Shown: positions 36,252 through 47,723 of the stretch, piece by piece
Numbering within the stretch: the first letter of the stretch is position 1
How the letters are laid out: each line of letters opens with the position of its first letter
Assembly (NCBI RefSeq): GCF_000621665.1
Contig: NZ_JHXQ01000002.1
Span: 186,001 to 250,000 of the forward strand
Source of the DNA: Allorhizobium undicola ORS 992 = ATCC 700741
Lineage (GTDB): Bacteria; Pseudomonadota; Alphaproteobacteria; Rhizobiales; Rhizobiaceae
DNA: 64,000 nucleotides
Direction of reading: 5' to 3'
Notes under the pieces: generated by a model
Seen by the model: only the letters and a program-made list of their open reading frames with translations
Database searches by the model: none
Told to the model about the DNA's origin: nothing
Position numbers and translations under genes: made by a program

Positions 36252-37571
36252 TCAGCCATCGCGGTCGATCCGTGATGTATGGCGGGTATCGGGCATGATG
36301 GCGTAGACGATCAGAGATATTGCAATGCAGCCGGACACATACCAGTAGAACCAGCTTTCATGGCCCGCTTGCTTGAACCACAGCGCCACATATTCGGCCG
36401 TGCCACCAAAAATCGAGACGGTGAGGGCGTAGGGCAGGCCGACGCCAAGCGCTCTTATGGAGGTGGGAAACAGTTCCGCTTTCACCACGGCATTGATCGC
36501 CGTATAGCCTGAGACAATGGCCAGCGCCAGAATGATGATGATTGCCGCCTCAAGCGCCGAAGCTGCATGGCTGAGAGTCGTCAAAAGAGGGACAGTGCAG
36601 AGCGTTCCCAACACCCCGAAGGCCAGCAAGACGGGGCGACGCCCGACCTTGTCGGAGATGGCGCCGACGACCGGTTGCAGGCACATATAGACGAAAAGCG
36701 CACCGGCGGACACCAGCGTCGAATCCGTCTTTGTCAGACCCACCGTGTTGACAAGGAATTTCTGCATATAGGTGGTGTAAGTGTAGAAGGCGACGGTTCC
36801 GCCAAGCGTCAGGCCGATGACGATCAGAACTTCCCTGGGATAATTCATCAATTCCCGTAGCGGGTTGATCCTCGCCTCGGTCGCGTTGCGGGTAAACTGC
36901 TCGGTTTCCACCATGCCTCTGCGCAAAAACAGTGCGATGATGGCAAGCGCGGCGCCAATGATAAAGGGGATGCGCCAGCCCCAGCTTTCCAGTTCCTGCG
37001 GCGTCAACAGCACCTGTTGCAGCAGAAGCAGCACGAGAATGGCCGAAAGCTGACCCATGATCAGCGTGACATATTGAAAGCTGGAATAGAAGCCGCGCCG
37101 TTCCCTCGTGGCCATTTCCGACAGATAGGTGGCGCTCGTTCCATATTCGCCGCCCAGGCTGAGGCCCTGCAACATGCGGGCAATCATAAGAATGACGGGC
37201 GCGGCATAGCCGATGGTCGCAAAGCCGGGTGTTATCGCCACCATCAACGAGCCAAAACACATGAGGAGGACGGATAGCGTCAAGGCCTCCTTGCGGCCAC
37301 GCCGGTCGGCATAGGCGCCAAAAAACCAGCCGCCAATGGGCCGCATGATGAAGCCGACAGCAAATATACCGGCCGCATTCAAAAGCTGTGCCGTTGGGGA
37401 GGAATTCGGAAAGAAGCTTTGGGCGAAATAAAGCGAGAAGGCCGAATAAACGTAGAAATCATAATATTCGACGAGGTTGCCGATCGATCCGCTGAAAATC
37501 GATTTCAGGCGTTTGGCCATGTCGGCATAGGTCTCGCCGTCGTCTCTATGAATCTGTGGGGCCTTTGTCAT
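36252..37571 (-). CDS. MFS transporter, metabolite:H+ symporter (MHS) family
   Basis: A 439-residue, 12-helix transporter resembling KgtP/ProP. MHS features are GSIGNLVEYYDFYVYSAFSLYFAQSFFP in helix 1, RPIGGWFFGAYADRRGRKEAL (motif A) and RMLQGLSLGGEYGTSATYLSEMA. Substrates in the family include alpha-ketoglutarate, citrate, shikimate and proline/betaine; it lacks the C-terminal coiled coil of ProP, so a dicarboxylate is more likely. The ATG at 37571 has a strong GGGAGGA site. It is divergent from the Lrp-type gene. Confidence 0.88.
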   Translation of the reverse strand: MTKAPQIHRDDGETYADMAKRLKSIFSGSIGNLVEYYDFYVYSAFSLYFAQSFFPNSSPTAQLLNAAGIFAVGFIMRPIGGWFFGAYADRRGRKEALTLSVLLMCFGSLMVAITPGFATIGYAAPVILMIARMLQGLSLGGEYGTSATYLSEMATRERRGFYSSFQYVTLIMGQLSAILVLLLLQQVLLTPQELESWGWRIPFIIGAALAIIALFLRRGMVETEQFTRNATEARINPLRELMNYPREVLIVIGLTLGGTVAFYTYTTYMQKFLVNTVGLTKTDSTLVSAGALFVYMCLQPVVGAISDKVGRRPVLLAFGVLGTLCTVPLLTTLSHAASALEAAIIIILALAIVSGYTAINAVVKAELFPTSIRALGVGLPYALTVSIFGGTAEYVALWFKQAGHESWFYWYVSGCIAISLIVYAIMPDTRHTSRIDRDG

Positions 37572-37756
37572 GCTTCCTCCCTCGGACCATGCTGCGTGAG
37601 TCCGTTGAAGGTACAATCCAGAATTTTAGTGTGAATGGCAAACGAGAACGGGAAATTTTTGACGAACGTCTGTTGCGTCCTTAAAATATGCGGAATAAAT
37701 TGATTAACGACGAATATATTGCTGAATTTTCCTCATTTTGCCGTAAGAAATGAAGT

Positions 37757-38209
37757 ATGGACCAGATCGACAGACGGATTATCGAGATCCTGGTTGATGA
37801 TTCGCGCCGCTCGCTTGCCGAAATCGGCGAGGGCGTCGGCCTGTCACCCTCCTCGGTCAACGACCGTGTGAAGCGGCTGGTGCAGCAGGGCGTGGTGAAG
37901 CGGTTTACCGTGGAGGTGGATCATGGAAAGCTCGGGCTTCCAATCACCGCCTTCATCTTCGTGCAATTGCATTCAGAGGCCTCGGAAGAGGGGTTTCGTG
38001 CCTTTTCGGGCAGCCATGCGGCGGTGGAGGAGTGCCACCATCTGACGGGTGGCTGGTCCTATCTGCTGAAGTTGCGGCTCAGGGATCTTCAGGAAATCGA
38101 AACCTTCCTGTTGGAAATCAAAAGCCATCGCTTTCTCGCAAGAAGTGAAACCATGATTTCCCTTTCCGCGATCGCGGAAAAAACCTGCACCGGAACGGAG
38201 ACCCCATGA
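37757..38209 (+). CDS. Lrp/AsnC family transcriptional regulator
   Basis: A 150-residue feast/famine regulator. The helix-turn-helix is MDQIDRRIIEILVDDSRRSLAEIGEGVGLSPSSVNDRVKRL, followed by a RAM (ligand-binding) domain. Its stop overlaps the LysE-family gene by 4 bases (ATGA), the classic arrangement of a regulator controlling an amino-acid exporter. The ligand is probably an amino acid. Control of the divergent MHS transporter is also possible. Confidence 0.9.
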   Translation: MDQIDRRIIEILVDDSRRSLAEIGEGVGLSPSSVNDRVKRLVQQGVVKRFTVEVDHGKLGLPITAFIFVQLHSEASEEGFRAFSGSHAAVEECHHLTGGWSYLLKLRLRDLQEIETFLLEIKSHRFLARSETMISLSAIAEKTCTGTETP

Positions 38210-38829
38210 TCCTGCTTCTGCTCGTTAAGGGTTTCCTGCTGGGCTTTGCAGTGGCTGCACCCATTGGACCCATTGGCACGCTCTGCATCAACCGAACCAT
38301 GGAGCGTGGATTCTGGTATGGGGTGTCCGCAGGCCTTGGGGCGGCCATTGGCGATATGGTTTTTGCCGTCATCGCCGCTGCTGGTTTTGCCGCCACGCAG
38401 CATGTGCTGGAAACCATCTCGCTCCCGCTGAAAATCATCGGCGGACTGCTCATTCTGGTCATGGGTATCCGCATTTACAAGGTGCGTCCGGTGGTCGCCG
38501 CCGCACGTGTCGATGCCGCGGACCTGATCAAGACAACAATCTCGACCTTTCTGTTGACGATCACCAATCCGGCCACGATCTTTGGTTTTGCCGTTCTGTT
38601 TGCCGGGGCAGGGCTGGCGGAGACGAAAGGTGTCAGCCCCTTCTTTCTCGTGGCCGGCGTGTTTCTGGGCTCGCTTGCCTGGTGGTTCCTGTTATGCGGC
38701 ACCGTAAGCTGGCTGCACCGGCGCCTGCCCGATCACTTCACGGCCTGGGTTTCACGTGTTTCGGCGGTCTTTCTCATCGGCTTTGGCCTTGTCACGCTGT
38801 CGCTGGCAGCCCGGCAATACTGGGCGTGA
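38206..38829 (+). CDS. LysE family amino-acid exporter
   Basis: A 207-residue, six-helix LysE/RhtB-type translocator. The hallmark GFAVAAPIGPIGTLCINRTMERGFWYGVSAGLGAAIGDMVFA spans helices 1-2, and TNPATIFGFAVLFAG contains the conserved NP. It exports an amino acid or analogue. It is translationally coupled to the Lrp-type regulator upstream (4-base overlap). Confidence 0.92.
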   Translation: MILLLLVKGFLLGFAVAAPIGPIGTLCINRTMERGFWYGVSAGLGAAIGDMVFAVIAAAGFAATQHVLETISLPLKIIGGLLILVMGIRIYKVRPVVAAARVDAADLIKTTISTFLLTITNPATIFGFAVLFAGAGLAETKGVSPFFLVAGVFLGSLAWWFLLCGTVSWLHRRLPDHFTAWVSRVSAVFLIGFGLVTLSLAARQYWA

Positions 38830-38852
38830 TGAAGCATACCGTCCTGGAGAGA

Positions 38853-39182
38853 TCAGTCGTCCTTCTTCATGGTCATCAGCACGTCCCATAGATCGGCGCC
38901 GGTTTCGAAAACCTTGGCATTGGCCTTGAAGCTGTTTTCAGCCGAAATCAGGTCCACCATTTCCATAGTCGGGTCCACCGTGGATTGGTCCGGGGTTGCC
39001 GGTTCTTCCGTGGTCTGAACCGTGGTGGCGGCCACGCCGGAAGGGGTGGAGGAAAGCGCGGTATCCAGCCGTTTATAGCCGGGCGTGTCGATATTGGCGA
39101 TGTTCTGCGCGGTGTTGTACACGCGCTTTTGCTGCGCCAGCAGGCCCGAAGTTGCCGTATTCAAAATTGCCGAGATACTCAT
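38853..39182 (-). CDS. Short flagellar basal-body rod-like protein (FlgB/FlgC type)
   Basis: A 109-residue protein. The N-terminus MSISAILNTATSGLLAQQKRVYNTAQNIANIDTPGYKR is the rod/hook signature (SGxxAxxxRxxxxAxNIANxxTxGYKR). The C-terminus MVDLISAENSFKANAKVFETGADLWDVLMTMKKDD matches the rod C-terminal domain. The middle is only ~30 residues, so it is close to the minimal rod fold and shorter than FlgC. No other flagellar gene is in the window, so it is an orphan paralogue or a displaced gene. Confidence 0.8.
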   Translation of the reverse strand: MSISAILNTATSGLLAQQKRVYNTAQNIANIDTPGYKRLDTALSSTPSGVAATTVQTTEEPATPDQSTVDPTMEMVDLISAENSFKANAKVFETGADLWDVLMTMKKDD

Positions 39183-39271
39183 CCGCTCTCTCCCGTTCGA
39201 GAGCGGAGGAATATCAAGTTTGCCTTACGGAAGCCTGAAAAGTCAGGGTAAAGCAAGCACTTCAGGGGATG

Positions 39272-39302
39272 TGCGGCTGTCTCACGCTGAAACAGCCGCA
39301 CA
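39272..39302. other. Perfect 10-bp hairpin downstream of gcvP
   Basis: GTGCGGCTGT and ACAGCCGCAC enclose 11 bases. It lacks a T-run on either strand, so it may protect the 3' end of the gcv mRNA rather than terminate it. Confidence 0.5.
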
Positions 39303-39307
39303 CCACG

Positions 39308-42162
<2,855 letters not shown>

Positions 42163-42166
<4 letters not shown>

Positions 42167-42525
42167 GCGATCAGCTCGTTATAGGCGGCTTCATCGAGAA
42201 GGCTTCCGGCATCGGCGGGGTTGGCGAGCTTCAGCTTGTAGAACCAGCCCTCGCCGCGCGGGTCGGAATTGACCAGCGACGGATCATCGACAATCGCCTG
42301 ATTGATTTCGACCACTTCGCCTTCCAGCGGACAATAGACGTCGGATGCCGCCTTGACGCTTTCAACGGTGGCGGAGGCTGCATCCTTGGCAAAGCTGGCG
42401 CCCACTTCGGGCAGCTCCACGAACACCAGATCGCCAAGCTGGCCAGCGGCGTGGGCCGTGATGCCAACCGTGGCAACATCGCCCTCGATCTTCAACCATT
42501 CATGTTCAGGGGTGAATTTCAGCAT
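42163..42525 (-). CDS. gcvH: Glycine cleavage system H protein
   Basis: A 120-residue lipoyl carrier. The lipoylated lysine is K58 in [25 protein letters not shown]. It shuttles the aminomethyl group between the P, T and L proteins. The start at 42525 ([11 protein letters not shown]) is the usual H-protein N-terminus; the frame is open further upstream into gcvT. It starts 16 bases after gcvT. Confidence 0.97.
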
Positions 42526-42541
42526 GGGTCTCTCCGGAGGA

Positions 42542-43681
42542 TCAGCGTTTGTAGGTGGGAGTGATGAAAGGAAGTGTCGCAACGGTCACGGGCAGATATT
42601 TGCCGCGCACCTCTGCAAAAATCTGTGTGCCGGGGGCGGCATGGCTAATCGGCACATAGCCCATGGCGACCGGGCCTTCGGCCGTCGGCCCGAAGCCGCC
42701 GGAGGTGACTTCACCGATCTCGGTCCTGCCCTCTGCATCGGCGTAGAGCTTGGCGTGGCCGCGCACCGGGGCCTTGCCTTCCGGCTTCAGCCCCACGCGG
42801 CGGCGGGCAGTGCCGTTCTGCAATTCACGCAGAATGCGCTCGGCGCCCGGAAAGCCGCCTTCGCGCTCGCCCCCGGTGCGGCGGGCTTTCTGAATGGCCC
42901 ATTCCAGCGAGGCTTCGATGGGCGAGGTGGTGGCGTCGATGTCATTGCCGTAAAGGCAAAGACCGGCCTCCAGCCGAAGCGAATCCCGTGCGCCAAGCCC
43001 AATCGGTTCGCAATCGGGATGCTCCAGCAACGCCTTTGCCAGCGCCTCGGCCTTTTCCGCGGGCACCGAGATTTCAAACCCGTCCTCGCCGGAATAGCCG
43101 GAGCGGGAGACGATACAGGCGCAATCGAGCAGCGGAATCTCGCGAACATCCATGAATTTCATGCCGGATACCCCGGCGAACAGCTCACCCAGCACCTGTT
43201 CGGTGCCCGGCCCCTGAAGGGCGAGAAGCGCGCGATCGTCCAGAAGTTCGATCGTGCAGGTTTCTGAGAGATGCGCCTGCATATGGGCAAGGTCGGCCTG
43301 CTTGCAGGCGGCATTGACCACCACGAACAAATGGGTGCCGCGATTGGTAATCATCAGGTCATCGAGAATGCCGCCGGTCTCGTCTGTAAAGAAACCGTAG
43401 CGCTGGCGGCCTTCCTTCAGGCCAAGAATATCGACGGGCACAAGGCTTTCCAGCGCTCGCGCGGCATCTTCCAGCCTGCCGCTTTTCGGTGTGACAACCA
43501 CCTGACCCATATGCGAAACGTCGAAAAGCCCGGCATTGGCGCGGGTGTGCAGATGCTCCTTCAGTACACCCGCCGGATATTGCACCGGCATGTCATAGCC
43601 CGCGAAAGGCACCATGCGCGCGCCAAGCGCCAGATGAAGGTCGTGAAGCGGGGTGTGATGCAGTGGGGTCGGGTCGGTCAA
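42542..43681 (-). CDS. gcvT: Aminomethyltransferase, T protein
   Basis: A 379-residue tetrahydrofolate-dependent T-protein. Signatures are [40 protein letters not shown], the folate-binding DDLMITNRG segment, and [16 protein letters not shown]. The start is uncertain. A TTG at 43681 has an ideal GGAGG five bases upstream and is preferred. ATG at 43717 and TTG at 43723 are in frame but lack a ribosome-binding site. The gene is first in the operon, below the tandem glycine riboswitch. Confidence 0.93.
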   Translation of the reverse strand: MTDPTPLHHTPLHDLHLALGARMVPFAGYDMPVQYPAGVLKEHLHTRANAGLFDVSHMGQVVVTPKSGRLEDAARALESLVPVDILGLKEGRQRYGFFTDETGGILDDLMITNRGTHLFVVVNAACKQADLAHMQAHLSETCTIELLDDRALLALQGPGTEQVLGELFAGVSGMKFMDVREIPLLDCACIVSRSGYSGEDGFEISVPAEKAEALAKALLEHPDCEPIGLGARDSLRLEAGLCLYGNDIDATTSPIEASLEWAIQKARRTGGEREGGFPGAERILRELQNGTARRRVGLKPEGKAPVRGHAKLYADAEGRTEIGEVTSGGFGPTAEGPVAMGYVPISHAAPGTQIFAEVRGKYLPVTVATLPFITPTYKR

Positions 43682-43754
43682 GATCGCCTCCGGTTCGTGC
43701 GGGCCATGCCTGCACATGCTCAAGACTTAAGGCACGGTCGTGCCGGTTCATGAG

Positions 43755-43915
43755 CCCCCTCTGTCCCTTTGCCTGAGATTGTTATCCCTTCGGCGCGGCC
43801 TGCCTTTCCAAGCAAGCCTCTCTCCAGAGTCCGTCAGCGCCTTGTGGTCCTTTTGCCTGAGAGTTTCCGGGGCGGTTGCTCCTTCGGCACCGGATCGAAC
43901 CGGTTTCTCCCTACA
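43755..43915 (-). promoter_or_regulatory. Tandem glycine riboswitch
   Basis: Read on the minus strand, two similar aptamers occur in tandem: GCCGAAGGAGCAA with CTCTCAGGCAAAAGGAC (about 43915-43845), then GCGCCGAAGGGATAAC with ATCTCAGGCAAAGGGAC (about 43829-43755). The second is preceded by CTGGAGAG. These are the conserved cores of glycine aptamers I and II. The element directly precedes gcvT, where it normally turns on the operon when glycine is high. Confidence 0.95.
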
Positions 43916-44128
43916 AGGTCTTGCTCGCCATTATCTGGCCTTGGGGGCGCTTGGCAAGGGCCTGTGTCGCGTGGAAACAAAAATTTGTCGCTCGCAACGC
44001 TGGCATCCGGTTGCCGGATTGATGCAGCGCAAGGACTGTCCAGAGAAAGCCATGCATCAGAATGAGATGTGGGGTTGTATTTCCCGAGTTTGTGATTATG
44101 CCTTGAAAGGCGGGAGGACAAAGCTGAC

Positions 44129-44512
44129 ATGAGGAAAAGGGGAAGGCATATCGGCACGGGCCTGCGCATTTTCTGCGCCCTGGTGCTGCTTACCCTTGGC
44201 CTTGCGCACCGCCCCCCACCGGCGCTTGCCGATCTTCAGCTTTCCCTTGCTTTGCAACTGCCGGATGGCAGCTTTTCAGACCTTTGCCTTGGCGATCATG
44301 GCTTGGCGGATGGCCATGGCGATGCCGCTGGGCTTGTGCCCTGCGATGCCTGCATTCTGGCCGCCTCCACCGTACTGCCTACGGCTCCTGATGAAGCGCT
44401 TGACCGGCCCTATGCCGGGGAATTCGATAACTCTTTTTTCTCCCGGTTTTCGCTGCCCGATGGCGGAGCATGGGTTGAGCCGCGTTCGCGTGGGCCTCCC
44501 GTTTCGGCTTGA
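44129..44512 (+). CDS. DUF2946-like small exported protein next to copper chaperone
   Basis: A 127-residue protein with an N-terminal membrane or signal segment (FCALVLLTLGLAHRPPPALA) and a short periplasmic part carrying LVPCDACILAAS, the C-x2-C centre of DUF2946-type proteins. These are commonly encoded beside copper-handling genes, as here (80 bases before the YcnI-PCuAC fusion). Metal binding by the C-x2-C is an inference. Assignment to DUF2946 is by motif and context. Confidence 0.6.
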   Translation: MRKRGRHIGTGLRIFCALVLLTLGLAHRPPPALADLQLSLALQLPDGSFSDLCLGDHGLADGHGDAAGLVPCDACILAASTVLPTAPDEALDRPYAGEFDNSFFSRFSLPDGGAWVEPRSRGPPVSA

Positions 44513-44593
44513 AATCCTTCATCCCTGACGAATTTCGCGGTGGCCGCCGGAAAATGCACCTGCGTGCGCGTGCGCCCCGCATGGAGAAAACTC

Positions 44594-45586
44594 ATGAGAA
44601 AACCATCTATTGCCAATGCGGCCCTGCTGGGCCTTTCTGTTGCGTTGTTTGCCTCTGAGGCCAGCGCCCATGCCACCTTTGCCAATGGCGAGGTCAAGGC
44701 CGAATCATATGTTTCCGCCGTGTTGCAGGTGCCGCATGGCTGCGACGGCAAGGCAACCACGGAAGTGCAGGTGACACTGCCGGAGGGCTTCATTGCCGCC
44801 AAGCCGCAGCCCAAGCCCGGCTGGGATCTGGAGCTGACCAAGGGCAAATACCAGAAGAGCTATGACAATCACGGCAAGCCCATGACAGAGGGGCTGGTGC
44901 AGGTGCGCTGGAAAAACGGCAATCTGCCGGATGATTATTACGATACCTTCGTGATTTACGGCAAGGTTGCCGGTGTTGCGCCGGGAAGCAGCCTGCCGTT
45001 CAAGGTGGTGCAGCTTTGCGGCAGCGAAGGCAAGGTGGCCTGGGATGAAATCGCGCCCGCCGGAACCGATCCGCACAGCCTGAAAAATCCCGCACCCGTT
45101 CTGAAAATCGGATCCGGCGATGAAGCGGGACATTCCCACGGGGAGCATGACCATGCGGCCATGATGGGTGAGGGGGCGGCTCCAGCCCCGGCAGAGGCCG
45201 CGCAGGCACAGACCGGCGCCCTGTCCTTGAGCAATGGTTATGTAAAGGCAATGCTGCCGGGGCAGCCGGTTGGCGGCGGCTATGTCGTGATCGCCAATTC
45301 GGGCAAGCAGGATGACCGGCTCGTCTCGCTTTCATCCCCTGCGGCCGCGCGGGTGGAGATGCACGAAATGGCCATTGAAAACAATGTGATGAAAATGCGC
45401 GAGGTGAAGGATGGTTTTGTCATTCCCGCCGGCGGCAAGCTGGAGATGAAGCCCGGTGGCTACCACCTGATGTTCCAGCAGGTAAAAGAACCGTTCAAGG
45501 CTGGCGGCAAGGTGCCGGTGCAATTGACCTTTGAAAAGGCTGGCACGGTTTCAATGGAGCTTCCCGTCACGCCTGCGGGGAAATAA
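44594..45586 (+). CDS. YcnI-like (DUF1775) and PCu(A)C copper chaperone fusion
   Basis: A 330-residue periplasmic protein. The signal peptide ends ...SEASA, leaving His26 at the mature N-terminus (HATFANGEV), the copper ligand of YcnI domains. The DUF1775 domain runs to ~residue 170. A His/Met linker follows (GHSHGEHDHAAMMGEG), then a PCu(A)C domain from ~215 (GYVKAMLPGQPVGGGYVVI), with copper ligands in EMHEM and YHLMF. It probably delivers Cu(I) to cytochrome oxidase or detoxifies copper. The two domains are separate proteins in many bacteria. Confidence 0.9.
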   Translation: MRKPSIANAALLGLSVALFASEASAHATFANGEVKAESYVSAVLQVPHGCDGKATTEVQVTLPEGFIAAKPQPKPGWDLELTKGKYQKSYDNHGKPMTEGLVQVRWKNGNLPDDYYDTFVIYGKVAGVAPGSSLPFKVVQLCGSEGKVAWDEIAPAGTDPHSLKNPAPVLKIGSGDEAGHSHGEHDHAAMMGEGAAPAPAEAAQAQTGALSLSNGYVKAMLPGQPVGGGYVVIANSGKQDDRLVSLSSPAAARVEMHEMAIENNVMKMREVKDGFVIPAGGKLEMKPGGYHLMFQQVKEPFKAGGKVPVQLTFEKAGTVSMELPVTPAGK

Positions 45587-45602
45587 GGCCTCTGGTAACG
45601 AC

Positions 45603-45701
45603 AGAGCGGTTCATTGTTTCACGGAAACATTGAACCGCTCTAACTATTTGTTTTTACGCATTTTCAGGAAAACCGGCTTCCACTTTTCCTGAAAATGCTC
45701 T
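45603..45701. repeat. Intact ~99-bp Brucella-type palindromic repeat
   Basis: The first half is a palindrome (AGAGCGGTTCATTGTTTC ... ATTGAACCGCTCT), joined by AACTATTTGTTTTTACGC to a second palindrome (GCATTTTCAGG ... CCTGAAAATGCTCT). It is the uninterrupted form of the repeat at 3934-4290. Confidence 0.85.
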
Positions 45702-45730
45702 AGGAGGGATCGCTGAAAGCGGTTCTCCTT

Positions 45731-46012
45731 TCATTCGGCAAGTTTTTCCGCTTCTTCATAGGCGGCCTGGGTTTCTTCCAGGCTGGCGCGGGGCTGTTTG
45801 TTCTGGCCCGCCCGCATGAAGTAAAGGCCCATGGCAGACGATTCCTTCAGGTTGGCAATCGTTGTCTCTGTTGCGCCCTCTACCCGGCGCTTCTTGGCGT
45901 AAACCTGCTTGGCAATCTGCCCGACATAATCCGTCTGCCCAACCCGTTGCGGTTTCAAAGTATCCGCAACGTAGCCAGCCGATGTTGCCGAAACTGACAG
46001 AACCTGTGTCAT
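45731..46012 (-). CDS. Small protein of unknown function
   Basis: A 93-residue polar, probably helical protein (SATSAGYVADTLKPQRVGQTDYVGQIAKQVYAKKRRVEGATETTIANLKESSAMGLYFMRAGQ) without signal or membrane segment. The ATG at 46012 has GGA upstream; the frame is open to 46078, but those residues look non-coding. Composition and codon use are gene-like. No family was recognised. It is convergent with the copper chaperone gene. Confidence 0.55.
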   Translation of the reverse strand: MTQVLSVSATSAGYVADTLKPQRVGQTDYVGQIAKQVYAKKRRVEGATETTIANLKESSAMGLYFMRAGQNKQPRASLEETQAAYEEAEKLAE

Positions 46013-46254
46013 GGTGACATCCGTATTTTCGTGTCCATGGACGCTTGCGCCATGCAAGCGAGCAGATATGAAATCCAAGTATAGTGGCGTCCGATGGATG
46101 CTCCCTTAAGTAGAATAGATAATTTTTACTAAAATACCTCGGTTCCCCTCAAATCACGGTGTTTTGCGCAGGCGCTCGGCGGCTTTCACCCTTCAACTGC
46201 TTGTGAATTCAACGCCACCACGGCTAATAAGACCTGAAACAGCATGAGGTCATT

Positions 46255-46632
46255 ATGATACAGATTATCTATGTCGCCCTTGGCGGGGCGTTCGGTTCTG
46301 TCCTGCGTTACTGGACGGGGCTGGTGACGCTGCGGCTTTTCGGCCCGTTTCTTCCGTGGGGAACCTTTGCGGTCAATCTGATCGGCTCCTTCTGCATCGG
46401 GCTTTTCGCGGAAATGATCGCCCGCCGTTTCGATGCCTCTGCGGATGTGCGCCTGCTGCTGATTACCGGCGTGCTTGGTGGCTTCACGACGTTTTCGGCC
46501 TTTTCCCTCGATGCTGTTACCCTCATCAATCGCGGCGATATGGCCTGGGCGCTTGCCTATGTGGCGGGCACGGTCGTTCTGGCGCTTGCCGCCGTCTTTG
46601 CCGGATTGGCGGCAGGAAAGCTGGTGTTTTGA
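46255..46632 (+). CDS. crcB: Fluoride ion exporter CrcB/Fluc
   Basis: A 125-residue, four-helix protein of the Fluc family, which works as an inverted dimer to expel fluoride. Signatures are VALGGAFGSVLRYW in helix 1, PWGTFAVNLIGSFCIG in helix 2, and GVLGGFTTFSAFSLDAV with the phenylalanine box and sodium site in helix 3. A GAGG site precedes the ATG. The 240-base upstream gap shows no fluoride riboswitch that I can recognise. Confidence 0.95.
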   Translation: MIQIIYVALGGAFGSVLRYWTGLVTLRLFGPFLPWGTFAVNLIGSFCIGLFAEMIARRFDASADVRLLLITGVLGGFTTFSAFSLDAVTLINRGDMAWALAYVAGTVVLALAAVFAGLAAGKLVF

Positions 46633-46727
46633 GTTTTTTCGGTTCCTCGCATTTCCGAACCGGGGATTATAGGCTAAAGCCTGCCCAATCGATCAAAAAG
46701 CCGCCGTTGCGGCAGGACTGAAAACCC

Positions 46728-47723
46728 ATGGCAGGCATAGAACACATCAAGGTAGAGCCGGACGAGGCAGGTATGCGTCTCGACCGCTGGTTCAAGATCC
46801 ATTATCCCGGCCTTGGCTTCGGGCAGTTGCAAAAGCTTCTGCGCTCCGGCCAGGTGCGGGTGGATGGCGGGCGGGTCAAGACCGATGCCCGCGTGCAGCC
46901 CGGCCAGATGGTGCGTGTGCCGCCGCTGGATGTGGATGCGCGCGTGGTGAAAGCCGGCCCCATCGCCGGCAAGGATCTCAAGCATTCCGGCGATGGCGAA
47001 TTGCTGGCCCGCATGTTGCTGCACGAGGATGACAAGGTTTTCGTGCTGAACAAGCCCGCAGGCCTTGCCGTGCAGGGTGGTTCCGGCGTTGCCCGCCACA
47101 TCGACAAGATGCTGGAAGCATGGACCAGCCAGAAGGGCGAAAAGCCGCGCCTCGTTCACCGGCTCGACCGGGATACCTCCGGCGTGCTGGTCGTGGCGCG
47201 AACGCGCGGTGCCGCACAGAAGCTGACGGCTGCCTTCCGCGAGCGCGATACCAAAAAGACCTACTGGTCGCTGGTCAAGGGCGTGCCGCGCAAGCGCGAC
47301 GACAAGATTTCCACATGGCTTGTCAAGGAGCAGACCATGGATGGCGACCGGATGCGCATTGCCAGGCATGGCGAGGATGGCGCCGATCACGCCGTGTCCT
47401 ATTACAGGGTGATCGAAACGGCGGCACAGCGCCTGTCCTGGCTGGAGATGGAGCCCTATACGGGGCGCACGCACCAGCTTCGCGTTCATGCCCTGCATAT
47501 CGGCCATCCCATCATCGGCGATCCGAAATATTTCATTGACGATCCCAACTGGGATTTTCCCGGCGGCGTGCAGAAGCGGTTGCATCTCCATGCCCGCCAC
47601 ATCGATATTCCCCACCCCAATGGCGGGCGGCTGAAGGTGACGGCGCCGCTGCCGCCGCATATGGTGCAGACCTGGAACCTGCTGGGCTTCGATCAGAACC
47701 ATGGCGGAGACGACGAGGAATGA
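46728..47723 (+). CDS. rluC: 23S rRNA pseudouridine synthase, RluC/RluD family
   Basis: A 331-residue enzyme with an N-terminal S4 domain (MRLDRWFKIHYPGLGFGQLQKLLRSGQVRVDGGRVK) and a RluA-type catalytic domain. The catalytic Asp is in HRLDRDTSGVLVVART (near residue 146); PYTGRTHQLRVHALHIGHPIIGDPKY is the second family motif. RluC is the likely type (U955/2504/2580), but RluD is not excluded. The HAD gene overlaps its stop by 4 bases. Confidence 0.88.
   Translation: MAGIEHIKVEPDEAGMRLDRWFKIHYPGLGFGQLQKLLRSGQVRVDGGRVKTDARVQPGQMVRVPPLDVDARVVKAGPIAGKDLKHSGDGELLARMLLHEDDKVFVLNKPAGLAVQGGSGVARHIDKMLEAWTSQKGEKPRLVHRLDRDTSGVLVVARTRGAAQKLTAAFRERDTKKTYWSLVKGVPRKRDDKISTWLVKEQTMDGDRMRIARHGEDGADHAVSYYRVIETAAQRLSWLEMEPYTGRTHQLRVHALHIGHPIIGDPKYFIDDPNWDFPGGVQKRLHLHARHIDIPHPNGGRLKVTAPLPPHMVQTWNLLGFDQNHGGDDEE

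Noticed and set aside
46080-46254. Possible fluoride riboswitch upstream of crcB
   Set aside because: The conserved pseudoknot segments of the fluoride element could not be found in the 240-base gap.
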